The notes under the pieces are model-generated. The model saw only the letters and a program-made list of their open reading frames with translations. It made no database searches and was not told where the DNA came from. This document shows, piece after piece, positions 1-9,138 of a DNA stretch of 60,494 nucleotides. The translations under genes and the position numbers were made by a program. How positions within the stretch are numbered: the first letter of the stretch is position 1; each line of letters opens with the position of its first letter. The stretch is from contig NZ_BDBP01000066.1 in assembly GCF_001613045.1 (NCBI RefSeq), positions 1-60,494 on the forward strand. The letters run 5' to 3'. The DNA is from Nocardia lijiangensis NBRC 108240 (GTDB lineage: Bacteria > Actinomycetota > Actinomycetes > Mycobacteriales > Mycobacteriaceae).

Positions 1-1
1 G

Positions 2-217
2 CTGCCGCGGCGCCGCCGCCCCGACGCGCCCGCCGAATCGCCCGATCGGCCGGGCGGGGCCGCGGGAACGCGCACGCGCACCGCCGAAGAGGCGCGCACG
101 CTCATGTCGGCCATCGAGAACGGCACCCGGCAGGGCCGCCTGAACCGTGTCGACGACCCGACCGCAACGATCTCCGACCCGCAGGAAGGTGCCGGTGACG
201 ACCTCAAAGCCCCGTAG
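2..217 (+). CDS. C-terminal end of a conservon-type sensor histidine kinase (CvnA-like), cut by window edge
   Basis: The frame is open from the first bases to a TAG at 215-217, giving 71 residues that begin LPRRRRPDAP and contain the stretch ARTLMSAIENGTRQG. This Pro/Arg-rich tail with an AR.LMSA..NGTR.GR motif is typical of the C-termini of actinobacterial nitrate/nitrite-sensing-like kinases that open conservons. The kinase core lies outside the window, so the assignment rests on this tail and on the two conservon genes that follow. The next gene starts inside this one (22-base overlap), which points to translational coupling. The known role of CvnA proteins is as membrane-bound, atypical histidine kinases partnered by CvnB, CvnC and CvnD; nothing about the signal can be read here. 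Confidence 0.6.
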   Translation: MPRRRRPDAPAESPDRPGGAAGTRTRTAEEARTLMSAIENGTRQGRLNRVDDPTATISDPQEGAGDDLKAP

Positions 218-620
218 TCTCGACTGGTTGCTAGACGATCTCGTCGAACGCTTGCTCGATGTCCGCTACGCCGTCGTGCTGTCGACCGACGGGCTGCTCC
301 TCGGCCACAGCACGGCGATGAATCGCTCGGACGCGGAACGCTTCTGCGCGATGGCCTCCACCCTGCACGGCGTGGCGCGCAGCGCGGGTAGTCATTTCGA
401 CGCGGGCGGTGTCTGCCAGACGGTGGTGGAACTCGACCGTGCGGTGCTGTTCATCACCGCCGCCGGCGACAACGCGTGCCTGGCGGTGCTCACCGCCGAG
501 AACGCGAACATGGGCATGGTCGCCTACGAGATGAACCAAACCGTGCAGCGCGTCGGCGCGCACCTCTCGGTCGACCCGCGCCCGCAACCGCTCGACGAGG
601 TCGGTTCGCGACGGCCATGA
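195..620 (+). CDS. Roadblock/LC7 domain protein (CvnB-like)
   Basis: A 141-residue protein. SLDWLLDDLVERL followed by the strand RYAVVLSTDGLLLGHS is the usual start of the Roadblock/LC7 domain in conservon B proteins, and the domain fills most of the chain. These proteins act as small dimeric scaffolds or regulators for a cognate Ras-like GTPase and the upstream kinase. The GTG at 195 is chosen because AGGAAGG at 183-189 lies five bases upstream; a GTG at 189 is also in frame. The gene overlaps the kinase end by 23 bases and the next gene by four (ATGA), so the three are almost certainly one operon. Confidence 0.8.
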   Translation: MTTSKPRSLDWLLDDLVERLLDVRYAVVLSTDGLLLGHSTAMNRSDAERFCAMASTLHGVARSAGSHFDAGGVCQTVVELDRAVLFITAAGDNACLAVLTAENANMGMVAYEMNQTVQRVGAHLSVDPRPQPLDEVGSRRP

Positions 621-991
621 ACGACCCGCGGGAGTCCTGGTTCGACGAGGAGGCGGGCCCCCTCGTCCGCCTCTACGCGGTCACCCGCGGGCGCTCCGGC
701 GGTGGCCGCCCCGAGCTGAACATGCTCACCCTCGTGGTGCGCGCCGGATCGCGGACGCTGCGCCGCACCGAACCCGAATACGCCGAGATCATGCGGCTCG
801 CCCGCGAGCCGCAGTCCATCGCCGAACTGGCCGCGCAACTGAACCTGCCGTTGACCTCGACCAAGATCCTGGTCGGCGATCTCATCGACGACGGCCTGCT
901 CGACTTCCGCGATCCCGAACCCACGCCGGAGGCAGGTCCGCGGGACGTGGATGTGCTGCGCGCCGTGCTCAAGGGAATTCAGTCGCTCTGA
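617..991 (+). CDS. DUF742 family protein (CvnC-like)
   Basis: A 124-residue protein starting at the ATG of an ATGA overlap with the roadblock gene. It shows the DUF742 pattern: an early segment PLVRLYAVTRGRS, then a winged-helix-like second half (EIMRLAREPQSIAELAAQLNL, then TSTKILVGDLIDDGLLDF). CvnC proteins are conservon components thought to act with the kinase and GTPase; their biochemical job is not settled. A CvnD GTPase would normally follow, but the next gene, seven bases further, is a convergent oxidoreductase, so this conservon ends here. Confidence 0.8.
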   Translation: MNDPRESWFDEEAGPLVRLYAVTRGRSGGGRPELNMLTLVVRAGSRTLRRTEPEYAEIMRLAREPQSIAELAAQLNLPLTSTKILVGDLIDDGLLDFRDPEPTPEAGPRDVDVLRAVLKGIQSL

Positions 992-998
992 ACCCCGC

Positions 999-2954
999 TC
1001 AACTCAGCCGCGCGACAAGGCGTTTGGCGTTCATGTAGGCGATCGCCTCGATCGACACCATGGGGTTCACACCGGACGCGGTCGGGAAGCAGGACGCGTC
1101 CGCGACGACGATATTGGGCACCTCCCAGGTCGCGCCGTCGGGATCGGTCGCCGACATGTCGCGGGATCCGCCCATTCGCGCCGAGCCCATGATGTGCAGC
1201 GCGCCCATCCCGCAGCGACCGGGCTCGTACCCGGCCGCGAGGCAGGCCGCGGCGAACTCCGCGTGCGAGCCGCTCACCCCCGGCTCGTACACCGCGCCCG
1301 CCTGATGCCCGGAGAAGACGCGCCGCGCGCCCGCCGCCTCGAGAATGCTTGCGGCGCCCGCGATCCCGGTGTGCAGGTGATCACGGTCGTGCTCGGAGAG
1401 CCGGTAGCGGACGACGGGCTCGCCCGCCCGGTCCACCGTGACGCGCCCGTGGTCGCGGTCGCGGGTGATCACGCCGACGGCCGCGGTGCGTGCCAGGTCC
1501 AGCATGGCGGCGCGGTGCTCGGCGCCGCCCCGCCAGTTCATGAAGCCGACCAGCAGGCCGGGGTGCAGCGGGCCGGTCTCGTAGATCACGCCGAAGCCGT
1601 GCTCGTCCAGATCGCTGTGCTTGCGCGAGATCCGGGTCTGCAGCCCGCCTTCCCACGGCCGGATCTCCTCGTCGAAGACGCCGAACACCGCCGAGGCCGG
1701 ATGCAGCCGCAGGTAATCGCCGATGTTCTTGTTTCGCAGTCCGGAGCGGCGCAGCAGCGCGGGTGTCTGGATGGCGCCCGCGGCGACGACCACCGCCCGG
1801 GCGCGGACCGTGAACTCCGCACCGTCGGCGGTCACCGCCCGAATGCCCTCGGCGCGGCCACGTGCCACCTCGATGCGCCGCACGTCGGCCCCGACCACGA
1901 GACGCGCGCCGTGCGCGGCCGCGTCGGCCAGCCAGGTCTTGGTCACCGTCTGCTTCGCGCCGAGCCGGCAGCCGTAGCCGCAGCGACCGCACTCCACGCC
2001 CGCGTCGCAGGCCGCGGTGACATTGCGGGGCAGCGGGGCGACGTCCCAGCCCAGCGCCGCGAGTCCGCGTTCGAGCACCCCGTCCCGCGCCGAGCCGGGC
2101 GAGCGGTCGTAGGTGACGCCGAGCCGCCGCTCCACGGCGTCCAGCGCCGTGCTGTATTCGTCGTCGGCGAACTGGGTGGCGCCCAGGCTCGCCCATTCCG
2201 CGCGCACCTCGTCGGGGGTGCGCAGCGAGGTGCTCCAGTTGACCACCGTGCCGCCGCCGAGGCAGGTGCCCGCCACCAGGGTGAGCTGGCCTTCCGCGGT
2301 GGCCGCGGGACCCGGCGCGTACAGGTTCAGCAGCGCATCGAGTTCCCCGGCGCCGAAATCGGCGTCGTCGTAGTACTCGCCGCGCTCCAGGACGATCACG
2401 TCGAGACCCGCCTCGGCCAGCACCGCCGCAGCCGCGCCGCCGCCCGCACCGGAACCGACCACGACGACGTCGCAGTCGAGCGTGCCGCCTGCCTCGGGCC
2501 GCACCGGATGCAGGGCGGGCTTCGGCGCGCCGGGCAGCGGTCCGGGCGGGGCGGGATAGCCCATTTCCTTCCACAGCGGATTGCTGCCGTCGGGTCCCGG
2601 CGTGGTGTAGTACGCCAGCAGCGCGGCTTGCTTGAGCGCCTGGAAGATCGCGCGCTTGGCCCCGAACCGCGATTCGCCCAGGCGAAGCAGCAGCCGTTCG
2701 CGATCGGCCTGCGAGCGGGCGGAGAACCGGCGCGGACCCATGCCAGCGAGCAGGCCGAGAACCGGCGAATCCCACAGGCCGAGCAGCGTCGCCACCTGTT
2801 TGCGTTCGGCCTCGCGCGGATTGCGGGAGAGCAGCTGGACCACCACGTCGGCGACGCCGAGTGCGGAGGCGGGCGGCAGCGCGAGGCCGTCGCCGGGCGC
2901 GAACGTGTCGCAGATCAGCTCCAGCGCCGCCCGCTGCCCTGCCGTGAGTTCCAT
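999..2954 (-). CDS. GMC-family oxidoreductase resembling long-chain alcohol oxidases
   Basis: A 651-residue flavoprotein. The FAD-binding Rossmann motif DVVVVGSGAGGGAAAAVLAE lies near residue 160, followed by VIVLERG. GGGTVVNWSTSLRTPDEVR and the Cys-rich CGRCGYGCRLGAKQ resemble the long-chain fatty alcohol oxidase branch of the GMC family, as does the helical N-terminal domain of about 150 residues, which also recalls gluconate dehydrogenase subunit 3. The C-terminal NPMVSIEAIAYMNAKRL holds the usual Asn-Pro. The ATG at 2954 is preceded by GGGGAGGA, and the frame extends further upstream without a better start. Likely reaction: FAD-dependent oxidation of a hydrophobic alcohol; cholesterol-oxidase-like activity is the main alternative. 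The gene is convergent with the conservon. Confidence 0.75.
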   Translation of the reverse strand: MELTAGQRAALELICDTFAPGDGLALPPASALGVADVVVQLLSRNPREAERKQVATLLGLWDSPVLGLLAGMGPRRFSARSQADRERLLLRLGESRFGAKRAIFQALKQAALLAYYTTPGPDGSNPLWKEMGYPAPPGPLPGAPKPALHPVRPEAGGTLDCDVVVVGSGAGGGAAAAVLAEAGLDVIVLERGEYYDDADFGAGELDALLNLYAPGPAATAEGQLTLVAGTCLGGGTVVNWSTSLRTPDEVRAEWASLGATQFADDEYSTALDAVERRLGVTYDRSPGSARDGVLERGLAALGWDVAPLPRNVTAACDAGVECGRCGYGCRLGAKQTVTKTWLADAAAHGARLVVGADVRRIEVARGRAEGIRAVTADGAEFTVRARAVVVAAGAIQTPALLRRSGLRNKNIGDYLRLHPASAVFGVFDEEIRPWEGGLQTRISRKHSDLDEHGFGVIYETGPLHPGLLVGFMNWRGGAEHRAAMLDLARTAAVGVITRDRDHGRVTVDRAGEPVVRYRLSEHDRDHLHTGIAGAASILEAAGARRVFSGHQAGAVYEPGVSGSHAEFAAACLAAGYEPGRCGMGALHIMGSARMGGSRDMSATDPDGATWEVPNIVVADASCFPTASGVNPMVSIEAIAYMNAKRLVARLS

Positions 2955-3144
2955 CGCGTCCTCCCCGAGCCCGAAAACCGTGCGGCGCAATCGGAATTGC
3001 GGCTCACTTGAGTTCCACCGAGCTCGAACCCTACTCCGGAGATTTACCGGCGTAAAGCCAGATTTACAACCCAACCATATAGGGCACCGTCAGCATTTAC
3101 AGAGAATGCAGAACAACTTCGTGGGCGATGTTCACGGTGCGCGT

Positions 3145-3924
3145 TCACGCCGGTTCGGGTTGGCAGCGAGGGCAATAGTAGATGCCGCGCTCGCGCTGCG
3201 TGAGGCGATCCGACGCCGGGCTCGTCTCGCCCAGCGGCCGCACCTCGATCCGAGTGCCGCAGCGCTGACAGGGACGGCGCTGACGGCCGTAGACCAGGGC
3301 TCGCCACGGTGGCCGGTGCGCCGCCTCGGTGAGAACGCGATGCGCCTCGTTGACCAGGGCGAGCAGATCCGGCACCGCGGCGACCGGGGTGGCCGGGTGC
3401 ACTCTGCGGAGAAAGCAGACCTCGCTGCGGTAGATATTGCCGATGCCCGCCAGATTGCGCTGGTCGAGCAGGGCAAGGCCGACGGGTTGCGCGGGATGGC
3501 ACGCCAGGCGCCGAACCGCCTCGGCCGCATCCCAATTCGCGCCGAGCAGATCGGGGCCGAGGTGATCGGTCGCGGTGTGCTCGTCGGCGCGGCCCAGCAC
3601 CTCGACGGTGCCCAGCGAGAAGCCGACGGCCTCGGTGTCATCGGTGCCGAGCACCACGCGCGCGGTCACCCGCGGCCGGGTCCAGCGCTCGCCCGCGCAG
3701 TAGGTGCGCCACTCCCCCTCCATCTTCAGGTGGGTGTGGATACTCGCGGTGGTGGTGCGGATGAACAGGTGCTTGCCGTAGCTGCCGACCTCTTCGACCA
3801 GGTCGCCGACGAGGTCCACCGTCGCATATCGCGGCACCCGGAAATCACTGCGCACCAGCGTCTTTCCGGCTAGCGCGAGCCGCAGCCGGTGCGCGGTCAG
3901 GAAGACGGTGTCCCCCTCAGGCAT
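3145..3924 (-). CDS. nei2: Fpg/Nei-family DNA glycosylase (endonuclease VIII type)
   Basis: A 259-residue protein starting MPEGDTV: after removal of Met the Pro is the Schiff-base nucleophile and the next Glu is the catalytic acid of the Fpg/Nei family. A helix-two-turn-helix region around LLDQRNLAGIGNIYRSEVCF and a C-terminal zinc finger (CQRC ... YYCPRC) complete the fold. Enzymes of this type excise oxidised pyrimidines and nick the abasic site. It lies 15 bases downstream of the large helicase gene on the same strand, the same pairing as lhr-nei in mycobacteria, so the two are probably co-transcribed for DNA repair. A zinc finger with four cysteines supports an active enzyme. Confidence 0.9.
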   Translation of the reverse strand: MPEGDTVFLTAHRLRLALAGKTLVRSDFRVPRYATVDLVGDLVEEVGSYGKHLFIRTTTASIHTHLKMEGEWRTYCAGERWTRPRVTARVVLGTDDTEAVGFSLGTVEVLGRADEHTATDHLGPDLLGANWDAAEAVRRLACHPAQPVGLALLDQRNLAGIGNIYRSEVCFLRRVHPATPVAAVPDLLALVNEAHRVLTEAAHRPPWRALVYGRQRRPCQRCGTRIEVRPLGETSPASDRLTQRERGIYYCPRCQPEPA

Positions 3925-3939
3925 GGACCGCCCCCGCCG

Positions 3940-6900
3940 TCACGGTTGCCTCCGCAGCCGCAGGCCGCGCGGCGTGGCGGAGAAGCCCGCCTCCGTGAGG
4001 AAGCCCGCGAAGGTGTTGCCGTGCACCGTTTCTCCGTCCACCCGGTCGATCACCAGCGAGTCGACCCGGCGGCGCCGGACCAGCTCGGCGAGTTCCGTCG
4101 CGGCGGCTTGGCGCGCGTTCGGGTCCTCGGTGAAGGTGAGCAGCGTCTTGCCGCCGCGCTCGAGGTAGAGCACGAGCTCGCCGTCCACCAGCACGACGAG
4201 CGCGCCCGCCTTGCGGCCCGGCCGATGGCCGCTGTCGCCGTCGCCCTTGGGCCAGCCGAGCGCCGCGCCATAGGGATTGGCGGGGTCGCAGGCGGCCAGG
4301 ACCAGCGCGTTGCCCTGCCGGGCCGGATCGCCGTAGCGGGCGGTGTCGAAGGAGCGCAGCCGGTCGACCACGTCGGTGGTGGAGAACTGCGCGCCGCCGA
4401 GCGAGTCGACGAAGTAGCCGCGGCGGCAGCGGCCGCGATCCTCGAATTCGGTGAGCACCCGGTACATCAGCGCGAAACCGCCCGCCACGCCCTCGTTCTG
4501 CACCGATCCCCTGGTCAGCACGCCGTAGCGCTCCAAGAGAGTGTCGGCCGTGGCATGCGCGCGAATCGTGTTGTCGGCGACGCGTTCCGGCAGCAGCGAC
4601 CAGCGCCCCGCGACGGCGGGCGGTCCGGACCTGGTCGGCATGCTCGGGCGGGGCAGGTAGGCGCGGCCGCGGGGCGCGCGGCGCGGGGTTCGGTGCGCGG
4701 TCGTGGTGCGCGAGGTGCCCGCGAGCAGGGCACGTACCGGTGCGAAGGTGTCGCCGGAGACCACACCCGCCCACACCAGATCCCACAGCGCCGCGGCCAC
4801 CGCCTTGTCGTCCAGCAGACCGGTGGTGTCGGAGAGCTGGCGGAAGAAATAGGCGCCGCCGCCGTGCAGCACCGGGGGCAGCCGGACGGGCTCGGCATCG
4901 CTTCTGGGCGTTGAGGCATCGGCCGGGAGCTCGTCCGCGACAGGGGCGCCATCGAGCGCCACCGCGTCTCGGTCCGGCGGACCCGAGGTGAGCGGCGCCC
5001 GCGCCGACAAGGACGCGCCGAGCCCGTCGAGCAGTCGCAGGTGCACCTCGGACAGCTCGATCTCGTCCGGCGGCGCCAGCGTGAACGAGGCCTGCTCGGC
5101 CAGGTGCAGCGCGATCCACCCGTCCTTGGCCGTGATGGCGCCGTGCCCGGACCACATCACCTCGCCGGTGGCCATCAGCTCGTCCAGCATCGCGGGCGAA
5201 TAGTCGCGGACGCGGGCGGGCAGGATCAGCGACTCCCACGCCGAGGCCGGAATGGGCACTCCGGCAAGCTGTTCCACCACGGCCGCGACACCGTCGACGC
5301 CGCGCAGCTCGCCCGTCTCGACGTGCTGCCAGGACGGCAGAAAGCGCCCGAAGGCCGCGGTCGCGACCGGCTCCACCTCGTGCCGCGCCGCGGCGAGCGA
5401 CCTCCGCCGCAGCCGCCGCAGCACCTGGGTGTCGCACCATTCGGAACCGCTCGCCCCCGGCGTGAATTCGCCTTCGACCGCGCGCTTTTCGGCCACAAGG
5501 CGGTGCAGCGCCGCGGCGGCGACGGCGGGGCCGATGCCGAAGCGCGCGGCGGCGGCCTCGGTGCTGAACGGGCCGTGCGTGCGGGCATAGCGGCCGATCA
5601 GGTCGCCGAGCGGGTCGGCGACCGGTTCGATGAACGCGGCGGGGGTGCCGATCGGCAGCGGGACCCCGAGTGCGTCGCGCAGGCGGGAGGCGTCTTCGAC
5701 GGCCACCCACCAGGTCCGGCCCGCGAACGAGACCTCCAGCGCGCGCCGGGCTTTCGCGAGCTCGGCGAACCAGGGACGCGGATCGCCCGCTGGTTCGTCG
5801 GCGGCGCCCGAATCCGCCATCGCTTGCTCGTCGGCGCCACTCGGCGCCGCCTCGTTGGCACCGCGCGGCACCGCGTCGTCGGCGCCACTCGGCAACGCAT
5901 CATCGACACCACTCGGCATCGCCGCGTTGTCACCGTGCAGCACTGCATCATCGACACCACTCGGCAACGCATCATCGGCAGCGCGCGGCACCGCCGCGTT
6001 GTCACCATGCAGCACTGCATCATCGGCACCGGACGGCAGCACGTCATCGACAGGGCGCGGCACCGCCTCGTCGGCACCGTGCGGCCGCACAGCACCCACA
6101 CTGCGCAGCGCCGCCTCTTCGGGCGTCAGCGGCCCGAGCAGGCGCAGCAGGTCGGCGAGGCCCTCGGCGTCGCGCGCGCGTCGTTCCGGGGTGAGCCGTT
6201 GCAGTTCGCGTTCGGTCTGTTCGAGCACCGCGGGATCGAGCAGTTCGCGCAGTTCTACGCGACCCAGCAACTCGGCGAGCAGGCCGGAATCCAACGAGAG
6301 CGCGGCGGCCCTTCGCTCGGCGAGCGGGCTGTCGCCCTCGTACATGAACTGGCCGATGTAGTCGAACAGGAGCGCGTTGGCGAACGGCGAAGGCGTCGCG
6401 GTCTCCACCTCGACGATCCGCACCTGCCTGCGCGCGACCCGGCCGAGCAGATCCCGCAGGTTCGGCAGGTCGTAGACGTCGCGCAGGCATTCGCGCACCG
6501 TCTCCAACAGGATCGGGAAGTCCGGGAACTTGCGCGCCACGTCCAATAGCTGCGCCGAGCGCTGCCGCTGTTGCCACAGCGGGGCGCGCTTGCCGGGATC
6601 GCGCCGCGGCAGCAACAGCGCACGCGCCGCGCATTCGCGGAACCGGGATGCGAACAGCGCCGAGCCGCCGACCTGTTCGGTGACGATGTCGTCGATCTCG
6701 TCCTGTTCGAAGACGAACAGCTCCGCGCCCGGCGGATCGTCGGTGGTGTCGGGCAGCCGCACCACGATGCCGTCGTCGGAGGCGGTCGGCGCGGCGTCCA
6801 CGCCGAATCGCTCGCGCAGCCGCGAACCGACCGCGAGCGCCCACGGCGCGTGCACCGGCAGGCCGTAGGGCGAGTGCAACACCAGCCGCCAGTCGCCGAG

Positions 6901-9078
6901 TTCGTCGCGGAACCGCTCGACGATCAAGGTCCGGTCGGTCGGCAACTGACCGGTGGCGGTGCGCTGATCCTCCAGCAGGGTAACGAGATTCGCGGTGGCG
7001 TTGTCATCGAGTCCGGCGGCGCGAACGATGCGGCCGAAACCGTCGGTCTCCGCCTTCGGACCGGAATCGCCCGCTGGGCCACCTTTCCCGCGCTTGGCCG
7101 GAGCCTTTCGGGGCGGAGGCGCTGCACCGTCGGTAGGCTGGGCCGCCCTGACCAGCGCCTCGGCGGACTCCCGACCCGCCTTGCGAATGAATTCGCCCAG
7201 CGCCGCGCCCAATTCGGCGGGCCTGCCCAGACCGTCGCCGTGCCAGAACGGCAGCCTGCCCGGCTGTCCGAAGGCGGGTGTCACCAGCACACGGTCGAAG
7301 GTGATCTCCTCGATGCGCCAGCTGGTCGCGCCGAGGGCGAACACGTCGCCGACGCGGGATTCGTAGACCATCTCCTCGTCGAGTTCGCCGACCCGCGAAT
7401 TCCGTTCACCCACCATGTACACCGCGAACATGCCGCGATCCGGGATCGCGCCGCCGGAGGTCACCGCCAGCCGCTGCGCGCCGGGACGGCCGGTGAGCGT
7501 GCCCGCGTCGCGATCCCACACCAGCCGGGGGCGCAGTTCCGCGAATTCGTCGGAGGGATAACGGCCGGAGAGCAGGTCGAGCACCGACTCGTAGGCCGAG
7601 CGCGGCAGCCCGGCGTAGCTGCCGGTCCCGCGCACGATGTCGAACCAGGTGTCCACGTCGACCGGCTCGAGCGCGCAGGCCGCGACGGTCTGCTGGGCGA
7701 GGATGTCGAGCGGGTGGGCCGGGATCTGGATCGCCTCGATCTGTCCGGTGACCATCCGCTGCGCGGCGACGGCGCAGTGGATGACATCGGTGCGGTGCTT
7801 GGGGAACAGCACGCCGCGGGAGATCTCGCCGACCTGGTGCCCGGCGCGCCCGATGCGCTGCAGGCCGCTCGCCACCGAGGGCGGCGCCTCCACCTGCACC
7901 ACCAGGTCGACCGCGCCCATATCGATGCCGAGTTCCAGGCTGCTCGTCGCGACCACGCAGCGCAGGCGGCCGCTCTTCAGGTCGTCCTCGATGAGCGCGC
8001 GCTGCTCCTTGCTCACCGAACCGTGATGCGCGCGGGCGAGCAGCTGGTCGGCACCGTGAATCACCTCGGTGGACGCGCCGAGCAGCGCGGGCGGGGCGTG
8101 CGCGGTGTCGATCGGATCGCCGAGCCGGGCCGCGTACGCCTCGTTCAGCCGGGCCGTGAGCCGCTCGGCCAGCCTGCGCGAATTCGCGAAGACGATCGAG
8201 GAGTTGTGGTCGAGAACCAGGTCGACGATGGCCTCGTCGACGTGCGGCCAGATGGAACCGGGCTGATCGGATTCGCCTGGCTCGGTCATGTCGGGCACCG
8301 GCACCCGCACCGACAGGTCGAAGGTCTTGGGTGCGGGCGGCCTCACGATGGTGATCGGCGCGTTGCCGACCAGGAACCGGCCCACCTCCTCCGGCGGCCG
8401 CACGGTGGCCGAGAGTCCGATGCGCTGGGCGGGCCGCTCGGTCAGCAGGTCCAATCGGGCCAGCGACAACGCCAGGTGGGAGCCGCGCTTGGAACCGGCG
8501 ATGGCGTGCACCTCGTCCACGATCACCGTCCGCACGGTGCGCAAGGTCTCGCGCGCCGCGGAGGTGAGCAGGAGGAACAGCGACTCCGGCGTGGTGATCA
8601 GGATGTCGGGCGGGGTGCGCTGCATCGCGCGCCGGTCGGCGGCGCTGGTGTCGCCGGAGCGCACGCCGACGGTGATGTCGGGCGGGTCGAGGCCGAGGCG
8701 TTTGGCGGTCTGGGTGACGCCCACCAGCGGCGCGCGCAGGTTTCGCTCCACGTCCACCGCGAGCGCCTTCAGCGGGGACACGTACAGCACCGTCGTACCC
8801 GCGTGGGCGACCTCGTTGTCCGCGTTCTCGTCGTTTCGGCGGCGTGTCCGGCGCTTTTTCGCCTCGCCCTCCCGTCGCTCCCGCGCGGCCAGTTCGTCGA
8901 TCGCCCACAGAAACGCCGAGAGGGTCTTTCCCGAGCCGGTGGGCGCGACGACCAGGGTGTGTTCGCCGGCCGCGATGGCCTGCCACGCGCCGAGCTGGGC
9001 CGAGGTCGGCGCTGGGAAGGCGCCGTCGAACCATTCCTGGGTCGCGCGGGAGAACATGGCGGTGGAGAACGTGGCCAT
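3940..9078 (-). CDS. lhr: ATP-dependent DNA helicase Lhr (large superfamily 2 helicase)
   Basis: A 1712-residue protein, longer than the roughly 1500 residues common in the family because of a repeat insert. Visible motifs: Walker A VVAPTGSGKTLSAF near residue 45, motif II VDEVHAIAG near 200, GLSATVRPPEEV, the motif VI segment GLQRIGRAGHQ, then the long C-terminal Lhr extension. Lhr is a 3'-to-5' translocase that unwinds RNA:DNA or DNA duplexes and is induced by DNA damage in mycobacteria. The ATG at 9078 has CAGACT six bases upstream, suggesting a leaderless transcript. A linker at 5824-6087 is built of eleven octapeptides. The downstream nei2 gene fits a repair operon. Confidence 0.92.
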   Translation of the reverse strand: MATFSTAMFSRATQEWFDGAFPAPTSAQLGAWQAIAAGEHTLVVAPTGSGKTLSAFLWAIDELAARERREGEAKKRRTRRRNDENADNEVAHAGTTVLYVSPLKALAVDVERNLRAPLVGVTQTAKRLGLDPPDITVGVRSGDTSAADRRAMQRTPPDILITTPESLFLLLTSAARETLRTVRTVIVDEVHAIAGSKRGSHLALSLARLDLLTERPAQRIGLSATVRPPEEVGRFLVGNAPITIVRPPAPKTFDLSVRVPVPDMTEPGESDQPGSIWPHVDEAIVDLVLDHNSSIVFANSRRLAERLTARLNEAYAARLGDPIDTAHAPPALLGASTEVIHGADQLLARAHHGSVSKEQRALIEDDLKSGRLRCVVATSSLELGIDMGAVDLVVQVEAPPSVASGLQRIGRAGHQVGEISRGVLFPKHRTDVIHCAVAAQRMVTGQIEAIQIPAHPLDILAQQTVAACALEPVDVDTWFDIVRGTGSYAGLPRSAYESVLDLLSGRYPSDEFAELRPRLVWDRDAGTLTGRPGAQRLAVTSGGAIPDRGMFAVYMVGERNSRVGELDEEMVYESRVGDVFALGATSWRIEEITFDRVLVTPAFGQPGRLPFWHGDGLGRPAELGAALGEFIRKAGRESAEALVRAAQPTDGAAPPPRKAPAKRGKGGPAGDSGPKAETDGFGRIVRAAGLDDNATANLVTLLEDQRTATGQLPTDRTLIVERFRDELGDWRLVLHSPYGLPVHAPWALAVGSRLRERFGVDAAPTASDDGIVVRLPDTTDDPPGAELFVFEQDEIDDIVTEQVGGSALFASRFRECAARALLLPRRDPGKRAPLWQQRQRSAQLLDVARKFPDFPILLETVRECLRDVYDLPNLRDLLGRVARRQVRIVEVETATPSPFANALLFDYIGQFMYEGDSPLAERRAAALSLDSGLLAELLGRVELRELLDPAVLEQTERELQRLTPERRARDAEGLADLLRLLGPLTPEEAALRSVGAVRPHGADEAVPRPVDDVLPSGADDAVLHGDNAAVPRAADDALPSGVDDAVLHGDNAAMPSGVDDALPSGADDAVPRGANEAAPSGADEQAMADSGAADEPAGDPRPWFAELAKARRALEVSFAGRTWWVAVEDASRLRDALGVPLPIGTPAAFIEPVADPLGDLIGRYARTHGPFSTEAAAARFGIGPAVAAAALHRLVAEKRAVEGEFTPGASGSEWCDTQVLRRLRRRSLAAARHEVEPVATAAFGRFLPSWQHVETGELRGVDGVAAVVEQLAGVPIPASAWESLILPARVRDYSPAMLDELMATGEVMWSGHGAITAKDGWIALHLAEQASFTLAPPDEIELSEVHLRLLDGLGASLSARAPLTSGPPDRDAVALDGAPVADELPADASTPRSDAEPVRLPPVLHGGGAYFFRQLSDTTGLLDDKAVAAALWDLVWAGVVSGDTFAPVRALLAGTSRTTTAHRTPRRAPRGRAYLPRPSMPTRSGPPAVAGRWSLLPERVADNTIRAHATADTLLERYGVLTRGSVQNEGVAGGFALMYRVLTEFEDRGRCRRGYFVDSLGGAQFSTTDVVDRLRSFDTARYGDPARQGNALVLAACDPANPYGAALGWPKGDGDSGHRPGRKAGALVVLVDGELVLYLERGGKTLLTFTEDPNARQAAATELAELVRRRRVDSLVIDRVDGETVHGNTFAGFLTEAGFSATPRGLRLRRQP
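5824..6087 (-). repeat. In-frame minisatellite: eleven 24-bp units inside lhr
   Basis: Read on the minus strand, the array encodes eleven consecutive octapeptides: RPHGADEA, VPRPVDDV, LPSGADDA, VLHGDNAA, VPRAADDA, LPSGVDDA, VLHGDNAA, MPSGVDDA, LPSGADDA, VPRGANEA, APSGADEQ. The period is exactly 24 bp, so gain or loss of a unit keeps the frame. Two units (VLHGDNAA) are identical in protein and nearly so in DNA, which suggests recent duplication of a larger three-unit block. The array sits in a linker of the Lhr C-terminal region and is rich in acidic residues, so it is probably a flexible surface loop. Confidence 0.93.
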
Positions 9079-9138
9079 GCGATCAGTCTGCACCCCGCCA
9101 CCGACAGGCACCCGGCCGCGCAGCGGCAACCGGCCGCT

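Noticed and set aside
951..3011. Long plus-strand frame opposite the GMC oxidoreductase gene
   Set aside because: Rich in His, Arg and Gly, without motifs; it is the GC-rich shadow of the minus-strand gene with clear FAD motifs.
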